Source of the DNA: Lentisphaera marina
GTDB taxonomy: Bacteria > Verrucomicrobiota > Lentisphaeria > Lentisphaerales > Lentisphaeraceae
NCBI RefSeq assembly: GCF_028745505.1
Contig: NZ_JAQZZL010000002.1
Location: forward strand, 124,001-188,000
DNA: 64,000 nucleotides
Reading direction: 5' to 3'
Shown: positions 7,930 through 16,895 of the stretch, piece after piece
Layout of the letters: each line of letters opens with the position of its first letter
Position numbering within the stretch: position 1 is the stretch's first letter
Notes under the pieces: generated by a model
Database searches by the model: none
The model's input: the letters and a program-made list of their open reading frames with translations, nothing else
Told to the model about the DNA's origin: nothing
Translations under genes and position numbers: made by a program

Positions 7930-9771
7930 ATGAAAAAGTTATTGCCCCTGTTTAGCTTAGCCGCTTTACTGTTTCAATCTTGTAGTTCACAATATAGTGA
8001 ATGGGAAAAACCTTTGCCTGAAGGTGAAATTGTTCCTGGTGTGGAATTAACTCCTGACCCAATTGAACGTGCTAACCGAGTTAGTTTCTATGTAGATGAT
8101 AAGCTCATGAACTACATAGTAGAGCCTGCATCAGATGGGTACCGTTATGTAGTACCTGAAGGTGGTCGTACAGGTATAAATAACTTTTTTGAAAATATTC
8201 TCTTTCCAAGAAATTTCATCAATAATTTACTCCAAGGAGATTGGGATGGATTAGGAAGAACAACAGATCGTTTTATTCTTAATACTACAATCGGTATTCT
8301 TGGTTTTCGTGATGTGGCAGCAGATAAGTATAACTTAAAAGCAGCTAAGCAAGATACCGGTAAAACATTTGCAAAATGGGGTTGGGAAAATAATTTCTAT
8401 CTCTACATTCCTTTATTGGGACCTAGTTCAGATCGTGATCTAGTTGGTAGAGTGGGGGATTACTTTATGAACCCATTGGTATATAATGATAACACCAAGT
8501 TATTGAACTACTTTCTTCTTTTTAACAGAGCAACATTCTTTACAGATGCTTACCGTTCTCTTGTTGAAACTAATTATGATCCCTACGATATACGTCGTCT
8601 GATTTACTCAGTAACGCGTCGTTATAGCACGGATCCCTTAAGTTTTTCTAGCGAAGATACTCCTGCGACACAAACATTGAGAGCTGTATACTTACAACCA
8701 CGTACACAAGATTTTGACGATTGGAAAGAAGAAGGTGAGCTTGTAGTTGAAAGTACGGGTGAAAAAATTGGCTATAATTACTGGCTTCAAGATAAGCCTG
8801 CGCCACTAATGTACGTCATCCCAGGTTTAGGTTCACACAGAAGTTCAGGTCAACCGATGTTCTTAGCAGAAATGGCCTACCTCAAGGGTTATAATGTAGT
8901 TACTTTTTCTAACTTAATGAATTTTGAGCCAGTGCTCAAATCAAAAGATGCAGTCTATCCGGGATATACTCCTAAAGATGTAGCTAATATTAAAAAATTC
9001 ATGACGGCTATTGATGCTGATCTAGAGAAAAACTATCAAGGTCAATTTGGTGATAGATCAGTTATGGGCGTCTCTTTAGGTGCGTACTACTTACTTAACT
9101 TAGCAGGTAATGAATCTGAAGAAGACACTTTGAAATTCAATAAGTACATTGCTATTGATTCTCCGATTGATCTTATTTATGGTCTGAAGCAACTCGATAA
9201 ATCTTACAACGCACCACTTGCTTTAGAGACACAAGAGGAGAGAGAAAAATTTGTTCTTGGAACATTAACAAAAGTAGCAGCAATTCTTGCTAACGGTGAG
9301 AAAATCCAACACAATCAAGATATGCCATTCACGGATGCAGAAGCTAATTATCTCATTGGCCTAAGTTTCCGTAAGACACTTCGCGATATGCTCTTTATTA
9401 GTGCTTACCAAGAAGAAATCATGGCGAATAATGAGTTCACTCCTAAAAATGGTTTGTACGATACCTTGAGTCAGTACTCATGGGAAGATTACTACACACA
9501 CTTTGTGATGCCCACGCTTCAAGAAACTGGTCTCACAGAAGAGCAGGTGGCTAAAGAAGTTAGTCTCAAGTCTCTTACCGAAAAACTCAAATCTAATGAT
9601 CGTGTTTATGTATTCACCAACCAAAATGACTTCTTGAATGAAGAAGGCAGTGTGGAATGGATTAAATCTACTTTCGGCGATCGTGCGACTGTTTTCGAAG
9701 AAGGTGGCCATTTAGGTAACCTCATCACTGATAAAGTAAGATCAGAAATTGTGGAAGTTCTAGAAAAATAA
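7930..9771 (+). CDS. MlaA (VacJ)-like lipoprotein fused to an alpha/beta hydrolase
   Basis: The protein (613 aa from the ATG at 7930, preceded by GAGGAG) has a leader ending in the lipobox-like FQSC. Residues about 60-225 match MlaA: GINNFFENILFP, RFILNTTIGILGF, a KWGWENNFYLYIPLLGP stretch and SSDRDLVGRVGDYF. MlaA is the outer-membrane lipoprotein that removes misplaced phospholipids. The second half is an alpha/beta hydrolase with VIPGLGSH near 297, nucleophile elbow GVSLG (Ser382), a candidate Asp567 (NQNDF) and His594 (GGHLG). Typical MlaA proteins are about 250 aa and lack any hydrolase. The fusion suggests a lipid-removing protein that also cleaves its lipid; that function is inferred. 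Confidence 0.85.
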   Translation: MKKLLPLFSLAALLFQSCSSQYSEWEKPLPEGEIVPGVELTPDPIERANRVSFYVDDKLMNYIVEPASDGYRYVVPEGGRTGINNFFENILFPRNFINNLLQGDWDGLGRTTDRFILNTTIGILGFRDVAADKYNLKAAKQDTGKTFAKWGWENNFYLYIPLLGPSSDRDLVGRVGDYFMNPLVYNDNTKLLNYFLLFNRATFFTDAYRSLVETNYDPYDIRRLIYSVTRRYSTDPLSFSSEDTPATQTLRAVYLQPRTQDFDDWKEEGELVVESTGEKIGYNYWLQDKPAPLMYVIPGLGSHRSSGQPMFLAEMAYLKGYNVVTFSNLMNFEPVLKSKDAVYPGYTPKDVANIKKFMTAIDADLEKNYQGQFGDRSVMGVSLGAYYLLNLAGNESEEDTLKFNKYIAIDSPIDLIYGLKQLDKSYNAPLALETQEEREKFVLGTLTKVAAILANGEKIQHNQDMPFTDAEANYLIGLSFRKTLRDMLFISAYQEEIMANNEFTPKNGLYDTLSQYSWEDYYTHFVMPTLQETGLTEEQVAKEVSLKSLTEKLKSNDRVYVFTNQNDFLNEEGSVEWIKSTFGDRATVFEEGGHLGNLITDKVRSEIVEVLEK

Positions 9772-9790
9772 TTTTTTCCTTCAGATTTCG

Positions 9791-9817
9791 AAAAAAGCCC
9801 TTCCGAGGGCTTTTTTT
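9791..9817 (+). terminator. Rho-independent terminator after the MlaA-hydrolase gene
   Basis: A stem AAAAGCCCT / AGGGCTTTT with a TCCG loop and a T tract lies 20 bases after the stop codon. It ends the transcript that began after infB. Confidence 0.92.
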
Positions 9818-9829
9818 GTGTCTATTTAT

Positions 9830-9850
9830 AAAGCTCTTTAAAAGAGCTTT
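9830..9850. repeat. Perfect inverted repeat between MlaA-hydrolase and yiiX-like genes
   Basis: AAAGCTCTTT and its exact reverse complement AAAGAGCTTT are separated by a single A. It lies just after the terminator and about 70 bases before the next start codon. It could be an operator for the downstream gene or a second small hairpin; no T tract follows. Confidence 0.5.
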
Positions 9851-9919
9851 AAGAAATTATTGCTAATTAGTTTTGTAGGAGCTTTATTGTTATTAGGGTC
9901 ATAACTATAGGGTTACTTC

Positions 9920-10702
9920 ATGGGTATATTACAAAAAACAGGCGAATCAATTGCCGGCTATTTAGCTCAAGAAAGACGAGGCGGTAAACACATTGCTACT
10001 TGCGACCCCAAGCTTTTAGCGGAGACTTTAAAGCCTGGAGATGTCCTATTAGTTGAAGGAAGTAGCCGTTTTAGTTCGGCCATTAAATACATCACGCAAT
10101 CCACATGGTCACATTCAGCGATATACGTTGGTGATTGTGGTTTAGAAGCTGAGGGTGAGGAAAAGGCTGTTCTTATAGAAGCAGACGTAATAGAAGGGGT
10201 TAGAGCAGTACCCATAAGTCAGTACACATCATTTCATACGCGTATTTGTCGCCCCGTTGGCATTACGCCAGATGAATTAGTGGATCTAAAACAATTTCTC
10301 ATTGATCGTTTGGGCTATCAATATGATTTGAAGAATATCTTTGATTTGGCACGCTATTTTTTACACCCACCTCCCGTACCAACAAAATGGCGTCGGCAAT
10401 TATTAGCTTTAGGAAGTGGTGATCCAACGCGTGCCATATGTTCATCGCTGATTGCCATGGCTTTTCAGTCGGTTAAATATCCAATTTTACCTGAGCGTTT
10501 AAAAGCTTGTGAGGATGAGGAATCAGAAGAAGATTGCAGTGAATTGTATAACATTCGGCACCACAGCTTGTTTGCTCCGCGGGACTTTGACGTATCACCT
10601 TATTTTGAGATAGTTAAGCCCACGATCTACCAAGACTTTGATCCGCATGAATTACTATGGGCAACGGATGAGCAACTACGCAAAATGGAATTGCGTTTTT
10701 AG
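9920..10702 (+). CDS. YiiX/YaeF-type permuted papain-fold (NlpC/P60-like) enzyme
   Basis: The 260-residue protein matches the circularly permuted NlpC/P60 (YiiX) fold. It has a GDVLLVEGSSRFSSAIKYITQ opening, a catalytic-type His65 in WSHSAIYVG, Glu87 in LIEADV, and a C-terminal Cys174 in AICSSLIAMAF, the permuted order for this clan. There is no signal peptide, so it is probably cytoplasmic or membrane-associated. Relatives act on amide bonds in lipids or peptides; the substrate here is unknown. It is monocistronic, between a terminator upstream and a convergent gene five bases downstream. Confidence 0.75.
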   Translation: MGILQKTGESIAGYLAQERRGGKHIATCDPKLLAETLKPGDVLLVEGSSRFSSAIKYITQSTWSHSAIYVGDCGLEAEGEEKAVLIEADVIEGVRAVPISQYTSFHTRICRPVGITPDELVDLKQFLIDRLGYQYDLKNIFDLARYFLHPPPVPTKWRRQLLALGSGDPTRAICSSLIAMAFQSVKYPILPERLKACEDEESEEDCSELYNIRHHSLFAPRDFDVSPYFEIVKPTIYQDFDPHELLWATDEQLRKMELRF

Positions 10703-10706
10703 GATG

Positions 10707-11657
10707 TTATAGTTTGATCAAAAGCTTGAATTTTTTTAACTCTAAATGTTGCGCTATCTCATTTTTAAGGCGCTTGTTAACCCTATGCCGTTTGAGAGAG
10801 TTAATGATTTTTTCTTTGACTTGATCGAAAGGAAGTTGGTAGCTTTCTATTTTCTCAATAGGTAAGCAGAGGATCGAATCGGTGCTGGTCTCGACTAATT
10901 GAAGTTGATGTAGCTTGGCATTTAATAGCGGGTAAAACTTAGATTTCTGAGAGATTTCAGTACTGATGAATTGATCTTTCAAAGTGCTATGAGGATACTT
11001 TTTTTGCTGTAAAATTTTCTCAGTGCTCAAGCCTTGTGCCAGTAGGGAGTTAAATGATTGGATCTCTAAAGAAGAAATAGGATTCTCCAATTTATATGCC
11101 TTAAATTTGATGCCCGCACTTTGAATGAATTTTTTTGTATTCTCGTGATAATAGAGCATGGCTTCTGCCTCACCAATTAGCTGCTCTTGGAATAGTTTTT
11201 TACGATAATTTTGCACGCTTTGCTTTTCGTATATTAAGCGAATTATTTCTTCTTTACTGAGTTTAAGTAGGCTTAATTCCTCAATAAGCTTAGATGGGCT
11301 CAGGCGACTCGAATAAGAGTCGTAGAATTTGCGAGCTTCATCTAAATTGGCTGCACACCCCGCATTACGACTTATTTCGTATAAGGCTTTGAAGGCAAAG
11401 TATTGCTCGAGTGATGAACGCGTGAAGTTCTTTACAGTGATTGCATCACTTGGCGCACCAGAGTAATAAAGCAGGTATTGCTTTAGAATATTAAGGCTTT
11501 GTTTCTTAGAGTATTTCTCTCCATCATATTCAAGGCAAACTTCAGGGAGTAAAGAGCTGTTTAAGTCACTAAGTTTAATGTTTTTTACTTGAGCAAATGT
11601 TTGCGTTGTAAAGAATATAAAACTACTTAGAAAAATAGATTTTAAGGCAACCTGCAT
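10707..11657 (-). CDS. SurA/PrsA-like periplasmic foldase, parvulin part degenerate
   Basis: A secreted protein of 316 aa with a signal peptide ending at TFA-Q. The helical N-terminal half (residues about 35-170, including ARKFYDSYSSRLSPSKLIEEL and a long EEIIRLIYEKQSVQ helix) resembles the SurA/PrsA chaperone core. The middle part carries a stretch resembling a decayed parvulin domain without the usual GG and active-site motifs, and a basic helix ends the protein. A chaperone for outer-membrane or exported proteins is the best guess. It is the last gene of the long minus-strand operon, starting 6 bases after the FHA-MoxR stop, which suggests shared expression. Confidence 0.55.
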   Translation of the reverse strand: MQVALKSIFLSSFIFFTTQTFAQVKNIKLSDLNSSLLPEVCLEYDGEKYSKKQSLNILKQYLLYYSGAPSDAITVKNFTRSSLEQYFAFKALYEISRNAGCAANLDEARKFYDSYSSRLSPSKLIEELSLLKLSKEEIIRLIYEKQSVQNYRKKLFQEQLIGEAEAMLYYHENTKKFIQSAGIKFKAYKLENPISSLEIQSFNSLLAQGLSTEKILQQKKYPHSTLKDQFISTEISQKSKFYPLLNAKLHQLQLVETSTDSILCLPIEKIESYQLPFDQVKEKIINSLKRHRVNKRLKNEIAQHLELKKFKLLIKL

Positions 11658-11663
11658 ATAAGC

Positions 11664-12953
11664 TTAAACAAATTGAGGGATTTCAGGCTCTGGGATCAGG
11701 TCTAATAACTTACGAACTAAGTCGTCTTCACTAATCCTTGAGGCTTGTGCTTTAAAACTAGGTGAAATTCTATGGCGTAAAACGGGGATGGCACATTTTT
11801 TGATATCTTCACAGCTTGTGAAGCTACGTCCTTCCATGGCGGCAAAGGCTTTTGCACCACGAATTAAGTATTGCCCTGCACGTGGACCTGCACCATATTC
11901 GATGAGTTCATTCAATTCCTCAGGGCAATCTTTTGTACCTGGCCTAGTTGCTCTTGTTAGTGCGGTAACATAAGAGATGACCAAGGGTGAAGTCTCGATT
12001 CGCTCAATGGCTTTGCGGAAACGAATGATATCACTGGCCTGGAAAATTTGCTTGAGGTGATAGGAGTTCGGAGAACATGTTCTTCTGAGGATTTCCTCTT
12101 CTTCCGTTGGCGTTGGATAATCAATGTTAATATTGAACATGAAACGGTCGAGTTGAGCTTCGGGTAAAATATAGGTTCCTTCTTGTTCGACAGGGTTTCT
12201 TGTCGCCATAACAATGAAGGGAGCGGGGAGCTCCATAGTATGTTCACCAACCGTGACTTGCTTTTCTTGCATAGCTTCGAGTAAAGCAGCCTGCGTCTTT
12301 GGAGGCGTACGGTTTATTTCGTCCGCTAGGAGCAGTTGAGTGAAAATAGGTCCTTTAACAAATTTAAAGGAACGTTTACCATGTTCATCTTCATCCAAAA
12401 TAGTAGTGCCAGTAATGTCACTAGGCATCAGGTCTGGAGTAAATTGAATGCGTTTGAAGTCAAGGTTTAAGACTTTTGAAATGGAGTTCACAGTAATCGT
12501 TTTTGCTAAGCCAGGAACACCAGTGAGCAGGCAGTGACCGCCGCCAAAAATACCAGCTAAGATTTGTGAAACGACATCGTCCTGCCCCACAATTAACTTT
12601 TTTATTTCACTGCGTAAAATGGGGATGCGGTTGGAGAAGTCGGTGAGGGTATTTTTGATATCAGAACCACTTATAAAACGAATGAGGATATCGCCAATTA
12701 AAAAACTATCTTGATCTTCAATTTTAATTTGCTTATGTTTTTCGCCATTGACTTTGATGCCATTAGTACTATCACAGTCCGAGAGGCTGAGCTCATTATT
12801 TCGTAAGTCTAAAGAAGCATGTATTTTAGAGATCGAGGGGTGTGGAATACAAATGTCAGTACTGCTATCGCGACCAATGAATTGAATTCCTTCATTTAGT
12901 GCTACGGTTAGGCCAGGCTCAGGACCTTCAATTATTAGTAAATGGGCGCTCAT
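11664..12953 (-). CDS. FHA domain-MoxR AAA+ ATPase fusion
   Basis: The protein (429 aa) has an N-terminal FHA domain, residues about 5-95 (IGRDSSTDI, SKIHASL, DSTNGIKVNG), which normally binds phosphothreonine. It is followed by a MoxR-type AAA+ domain with Walker A GVPGLAKT, Walker B LLLADEIN, the MoxR signature QFTPDLMPSDITG and sensor-type NPVEQEGTY. MoxR ATPases are chaperone-like enzymes that mature or regulate partner complexes. The usual partner DUF58 is not adjacent; a membrane protein with a possible pseudokinase domain lies directly upstream, with stop and start overlapping (TAATG). A phospho-dependent ATPase is a reasonable inference. Confidence 0.93.
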   Translation of the reverse strand: MSAHLLIIEGPEPGLTVALNEGIQFIGRDSSTDICIPHPSISKIHASLDLRNNELSLSDCDSTNGIKVNGEKHKQIKIEDQDSFLIGDILIRFISGSDIKNTLTDFSNRIPILRSEIKKLIVGQDDVVSQILAGIFGGGHCLLTGVPGLAKTITVNSISKVLNLDFKRIQFTPDLMPSDITGTTILDEDEHGKRSFKFVKGPIFTQLLLADEINRTPPKTQAALLEAMQEKQVTVGEHTMELPAPFIVMATRNPVEQEGTYILPEAQLDRFMFNINIDYPTPTEEEEILRRTCSPNSYHLKQIFQASDIIRFRKAIERIETSPLVISYVTALTRATRPGTKDCPEELNELIEYGAGPRAGQYLIRGAKAFAAMEGRSFTSCEDIKKCAIPVLRHRISPSFKAQASRISEDDLVRKLLDLIPEPEIPQFV

Positions 12954-14782
12954 TAATTCTCCACGGAACTTTGCTTCATAAGTGATTCACGTACTTTGAC
13001 GCTCCGTAGGATAAATTCCAGTAATTTCCTATCCTTTGGATCTTTCACTTGTTCATTAAATACTGGAAAGAGCTCGTCAAGATTATATTTGTGGCAGTAC
13101 AACGCCATGTTGAGGCTTTTCCTTTTACTATCTTTAATACCAGAAACAAAGTAGTCTGCTAACTGCAGTTCATTGAAAAAGGTGTAGGAAGTTTGGGAGC
13201 CATCATCGAGGTCGAAACCGTAGGGATTTATTTTTTTGACTGTTTTATATTGAGGGAAATACCTTGCTAAAAATGCGGTGGCACTTGTTAAGTTTTGTTG
13301 TTTGATACAGTCATAAAACAATTGATATTCAGCTTTAGAATAAATTTGCTCACACCTTAATAGTTGGCGCAAGTCGGCATTCTCAGTTTTGTCTTCCTGT
13401 ACTTTAGCTAAATCATGTATAGCTTTTAAAGTTTTTAACGGCTTAATTAAACGGTTTTTATATTCTGATTTTATGTCTCTTAAGGCAGGGAGATCACGTT
13501 CTTTTAATATTTTTTCTTTGGCTGCTTTTTGTTTGAGTTGACCTTTTTTAAAGGTGACAGAAGCTAAGAAGTTTTTGAATTCGCGTTTTTTATTATGTTC
13601 GGGGAAGTGCTCATTGAGGTTGTTGACAATCTTTTCTGCACGGTCGTACTCATGATTTTCTAAAGCATCTTCGTATTGCCTGTATGCTTTTGAAAAAATC
13701 TCACTTAAATTATTTTCTAGTTCAAAAGTGAAGCTTTGAAAATCGGCGTCTTTTTGATAGAAGGAACGAGAAAGTTGTTGACGTCGTTTTGCCCTTTCCG
13801 CAAAGCCGAGTTCGGCTAAATTTACAATCGCTTGTTGTTCATTTTTCAAGGCACTTTCATCGTAATTCCTAGGAGCATTTTTTTGCGTAGTAGTAGATTT
13901 TTGAGGCTGAAGGTTGATGGGGTCATAAATCTCGCCGAGCCAAGCTGAGTTTAAAAATTTATCTTTGAAAATAAAGGCAATGATAAATAAACTCACAAAA
14001 ATGGAGAGGCTAATTTTAATGATTTTGCGGCGTTTTATGGTGCGTAAATATTCCGCTTGAATACTTGATAGAGTGAGATCGCAATTGATGGGGTCAGTCT
14101 GAATAGCTTTAAATAACTTTTGCATCTGCAGTGAGAGTGGATGCAATGCTTTGTATTCTACGGGTTTAGCTTTACCACAGACAAGAAAGAGAAAAAGGCG
14201 GTTGCGAAAAAAGAAAAATTGTTCACTTGGGCTTAGTTTCATTGAGGGGCAAAGATCAAGTAAATCGGCATCATTTTGACTTATGATTAGCTGATGGACG
14301 GGACTAGCACCAGGTGTGCGAAGTTTAATAGAAAGTTCATGTGAGTGTTTAATGACCCTTAAGGCAGGGATCAATGGCGTTAGTGAACTTTCTTTTTCTA
14401 ATTCACTCTGAGTATTCTCGAGTGCTGAAAAAAGGGCCTCAAAATCTTTGGGATTATGTTCGTGTTGTGAGAAACCAAATTGCGGTACAAGAGCTTGGCT
14501 ATCTAGCTGTCGGTAGCAAACGATGGAATACTTATCGTGTTTTGCGTAGGCCGCATGAGCTAAGGTGAAAGAGCTTTTAAAATGATGTTCTTGATTAAAT
14601 TTTTTATCAAAACGATCAAGCATGTCACCATTGATTTCATTGCGAAGGTAGAGTTGGAGCTCAAGATTAACCCCATCTAAGTTTTTCACTAAAGCGACTA
14701 AATGATATTCACCCTCATCTAATATTTTTAAGAGCTGAAATTTATGGTGCTCTAAAATATATAAATGAGGGCTGTCGGGCAT
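12953..14782 (-). CDS. Single-pass membrane protein, possible pseudokinase N-terminal domain
   Basis: The protein (609 aa) has a cytoplasmic N-terminal region of about 250 residues, one transmembrane helix at about 254-272 after a basic stretch (RTIKRRK), and a long charged helical C-terminal part. The N-terminal layout (FQLLKILDEGEYHLVAL, then KLFKAIQTDPINCDLTLSSIQ just before the membrane) is reminiscent of a bacterial Ser/Thr kinase, but the glycine loop, catalytic Lys, HRD and DFG are missing. If related, it is a pseudokinase; this is weak evidence. Coupling to the FHA-MoxR gene supports a signalling or assembly role. I do not recognise the C-terminal domain. Confidence 0.6.
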   Translation of the reverse strand: MPDSPHLYILEHHKFQLLKILDEGEYHLVALVKNLDGVNLELQLYLRNEINGDMLDRFDKKFNQEHHFKSSFTLAHAAYAKHDKYSIVCYRQLDSQALVPQFGFSQHEHNPKDFEALFSALENTQSELEKESSLTPLIPALRVIKHSHELSIKLRTPGASPVHQLIISQNDADLLDLCPSMKLSPSEQFFFFRNRLFLFLVCGKAKPVEYKALHPLSLQMQKLFKAIQTDPINCDLTLSSIQAEYLRTIKRRKIIKISLSIFVSLFIIAFIFKDKFLNSAWLGEIYDPINLQPQKSTTTQKNAPRNYDESALKNEQQAIVNLAELGFAERAKRRQQLSRSFYQKDADFQSFTFELENNLSEIFSKAYRQYEDALENHEYDRAEKIVNNLNEHFPEHNKKREFKNFLASVTFKKGQLKQKAAKEKILKERDLPALRDIKSEYKNRLIKPLKTLKAIHDLAKVQEDKTENADLRQLLRCEQIYSKAEYQLFYDCIKQQNLTSATAFLARYFPQYKTVKKINPYGFDLDDGSQTSYTFFNELQLADYFVSGIKDSKRKSLNMALYCHKYNLDELFPVFNEQVKDPKDRKLLEFILRSVKVRESLMKQSSVEN

Positions 14783-14797
14783 AGTGGGTCCTAGTTC

Positions 14798-15388
14798 TTA
14801 AGGGTAAAGGCGAACTTCATTCCATTCTTGTGAATTCTCTGGAGTGAAAACTTGACGTTCATGAAGACGGAAATCACGTTTTTGCCAAAACTCTATTTTG
14901 CTTGGAGTAATGCGAAATCCTGACCAGAAATCAGGGCGTGGAACTTTCGAGGTCGCAAACTTTAGGCCGTATTTAGCAATGCGTTTTTCAAAGTCCATTT
15001 TATTTTCAATTTCACTCGATTGTTTACTGGCCCAAGCACCAATTTGACTCTGCTTAGGCCGCGTCGCAAAATAAGCATCGGCCTCTTCGTCGCTAACTTG
15101 AGTAGCATGACCCTCAATGCGAATTTGTTTAGAAATATTATGCCACATGAAGTTTAGGCATACTTGTGGATTTGCTTGGATTTCTTGTGCTTTGCGACTT
15201 GTGAGATTGGTATAAAATACGAAGCCTTTTTCATCAAAGGCTTTGAGTAAAACAACTCGAGAAGAGGGGAAGCCTTGCGCGTTGACTGTGGAGAGTGTCA
15301 TGGCGGTAGGCTCGGGATGACCTTTTTGTCTTGTGGTCTCTAAATCGTTGTTGAAACGAGTAATGATTTCGCTAATGGGGACTGACAT
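14798..15388 (-). CDS. pdxH: Pyridoxamine/pyridoxine 5'-phosphate oxidase
   Basis: FMN-dependent oxidase that makes pyridoxal 5'-phosphate, the last step of vitamin B6 synthesis and salvage. At 196 aa it is slightly shorter than E. coli PdxH (218). It shows the family strand SSRVVLLKAFDEKGFVFYTN, the FMN-binding SRKAQEIQANP, the SQIGAWASKQS motif and the characteristic C-terminal end EWNEVRLYP. AAGGT precedes the start. It sits between hemB and the membrane protein gene in one minus-strand run; hemB does not itself need PLP, so the pairing may only reflect shared housekeeping expression. Confidence 0.96.
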   Translation of the reverse strand: MSVPISEIITRFNNDLETTRQKGHPEPTAMTLSTVNAQGFPSSRVVLLKAFDEKGFVFYTNLTSRKAQEIQANPQVCLNFMWHNISKQIRIEGHATQVSDEEADAYFATRPKQSQIGAWASKQSSEIENKMDFEKRIAKYGLKFATSKVPRPDFWSGFRITPSKIEFWQKRDFRLHERQVFTPENSQEWNEVRLYP

Positions 15389-15426
15389 GGATTTACCTTA
15401 AAAATTATACGATTGATATGACAAAG

Positions 15427-16413
15427 CTATGCTTCTTTTTGCCAGCTAGCAAATTCTTTAGCATGATAGCTAAGAATTATATCAGCACCCGCACGTTTGA
15501 ATGACATCAGAGTTTCGCAAACAGTACTGCGATAATCTAACCAGCCCTTTTCAGCAGCAGCTTGTAGCATGGCGTATTCACCTGAAACATTGTAGACAGC
15601 AATCGGTAATTGAGAGTTTTGTGCTAGAGTTTGGACCACATCTAGATAAGCGAGACCAGGTTTAACCATGATCATATCAGCGCCTTCCGCAGTGTCTAAT
15701 TCAGCTTCACGAAGGGCTTCGCGAGTATTTGCCGGATTCATCTGGTAAGTTTTCTTATCTCCAGCTTTTGGAGCAGAATCAAGGGCATCGCGGAAGGGGC
15801 CGTAAAAGGCTGAGGCATATTTGGCGGTGTAGGCAAGAATGCCCACATTAGAGTAGCCTGCTTGGTCCAAGGCTTCGCGGATCACACTGACTCGACCATC
15901 CATCATGTCGGAGGGAGCAATAATATCAGCGCCAGCTTGTGCTTGTGCGACGGCCATTTTTGCGAGAATGGGCAGGGTTTTATCGTTAATGATTTCGGAG
16001 TTTTCTACAAAACCATCGTGGCCATCTGAGCTATAAGGATCCATAGCAACGTCGCAAATGGTGAGCATGTCTGGGCAAGTACTTTTGACGGTTTTAATAG
16101 CGCGTTGAAATAAGCCTTCAGGATTGAGTGATTCTGTGGCAATTGAATCCTTCAAGGAATCGTCAATAGCAGGAAACAGAGCTACAGCTTTGATGCCTAA
16201 ATCCCATAATTCAGAGACTTCTTGAGCAAGAGTATCTAGTGAGAAGCGGTAAATGTTTGGCATTGAAGGGACTTCAATTTTGTGGCCTTCACCTTCGATG
16301 ACAAAAAGAGGCATGATGAGGTCGTTGACCGATACGTGATTTTCTTGAACGAGGCTTCTCATGGAAGCGTTAATGCGATTTCTACGTGGGCGTATGGGGA
16401 TATTGTAAGACAT
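15427..16413 (-). CDS. hemB: Delta-aminolevulinic acid dehydratase (porphobilinogen synthase)
   Basis: Condenses two 5-aminolevulinate molecules to porphobilinogen in tetrapyrrole synthesis. The 328-residue protein has the two active-site lysines, Lys198 (AYTAKYASAFYGP) and Lys251 (MIMVKPGLAYLD). The metal-site region reads CDVAMDPYSSDGHDG, with aspartates where zinc-type enzymes have three cysteines, so it belongs to the magnesium-type or zinc-independent class. The other heme genes are about 23 kb away at 38.6-43.0 kb. AGGA is well placed upstream of the ATG. Confidence 0.97.
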   Translation of the reverse strand: MSYNIPIRPRRNRINASMRSLVQENHVSVNDLIMPLFVIEGEGHKIEVPSMPNIYRFSLDTLAQEVSELWDLGIKAVALFPAIDDSLKDSIATESLNPEGLFQRAIKTVKSTCPDMLTICDVAMDPYSSDGHDGFVENSEIINDKTLPILAKMAVAQAQAGADIIAPSDMMDGRVSVIREALDQAGYSNVGILAYTAKYASAFYGPFRDALDSAPKAGDKKTYQMNPANTREALREAELDTAEGADMIMVKPGLAYLDVVQTLAQNSQLPIAVYNVSGEYAMLQAAAEKGWLDYRSTVCETLMSFKRAGADIILSYHAKEFASWQKEA

Positions 16414-16429
16414 GAGTTTAATCCTAAAA

Positions 16430-16885
16430 TTATTCGACGGGTCGCAGAGTTACCCCTGCTTCATTTAAGAGTTGTGAAGAAGTTGAGTCAATGCTATAGC
16501 GTTGGTGAAAAATGACTTCTTTAATACCTGCGTTGATAATCATTTTAGCGCAGAGTAAGCAGGGGGAGTAAGTGGTGTAAATAGAGGCATCGTTAATGGA
16601 AATGCCGTGACATGCAGCCTGAACTATGGAGTTCTCTTCGGCATGACAACATAAGCATTCATCAAGACCGTGGCCAGAGGCGACATCGGAATTACAGCGC
16701 GGGCAGCCTCCATCATCGCAGTTTTTAACACCGCGAGGCGTTCCGTTATAACCTGTGGAAATAACGCGCTTGTCTTTCACGATAACGGCGGCTACATGTC
16801 GACGCGAACAGCTACTGCGTTCAGCTGCCACGTGGGCTATATTCATAAAGTATTGATCCCAAGAAGGGCGATCTTTTTTGGTCAT
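16430..16885 (-). CDS. Deoxycytidylate (dCMP) deaminase
   Basis: Zinc-dependent deaminase that converts dCMP to dUMP for thymidylate supply. The 151 residues include the zinc-site CHAEENSIVQAA with its catalytic Glu and the second half site SPCLLCAKMIINAG. Extra cysteines in the DDGGCPRCNS and LDECLCC insertions are typical of dCMP deaminases (ComEB type) and less so of cytidine deaminases. It is 11 bases downstream of the DciA-like gene and upstream of hemB in the same run. Confidence 0.93.
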   Translation of the reverse strand: MTKKDRPSWDQYFMNIAHVAAERSSCSRRHVAAVIVKDKRVISTGYNGTPRGVKNCDDGGCPRCNSDVASGHGLDECLCCHAEENSIVQAACHGISINDASIYTTYSPCLLCAKMIINAGIKEVIFHQRYSIDSTSSQLLNEAGVTLRPVE

Positions 16886-16895
16886 TTAACTACCT

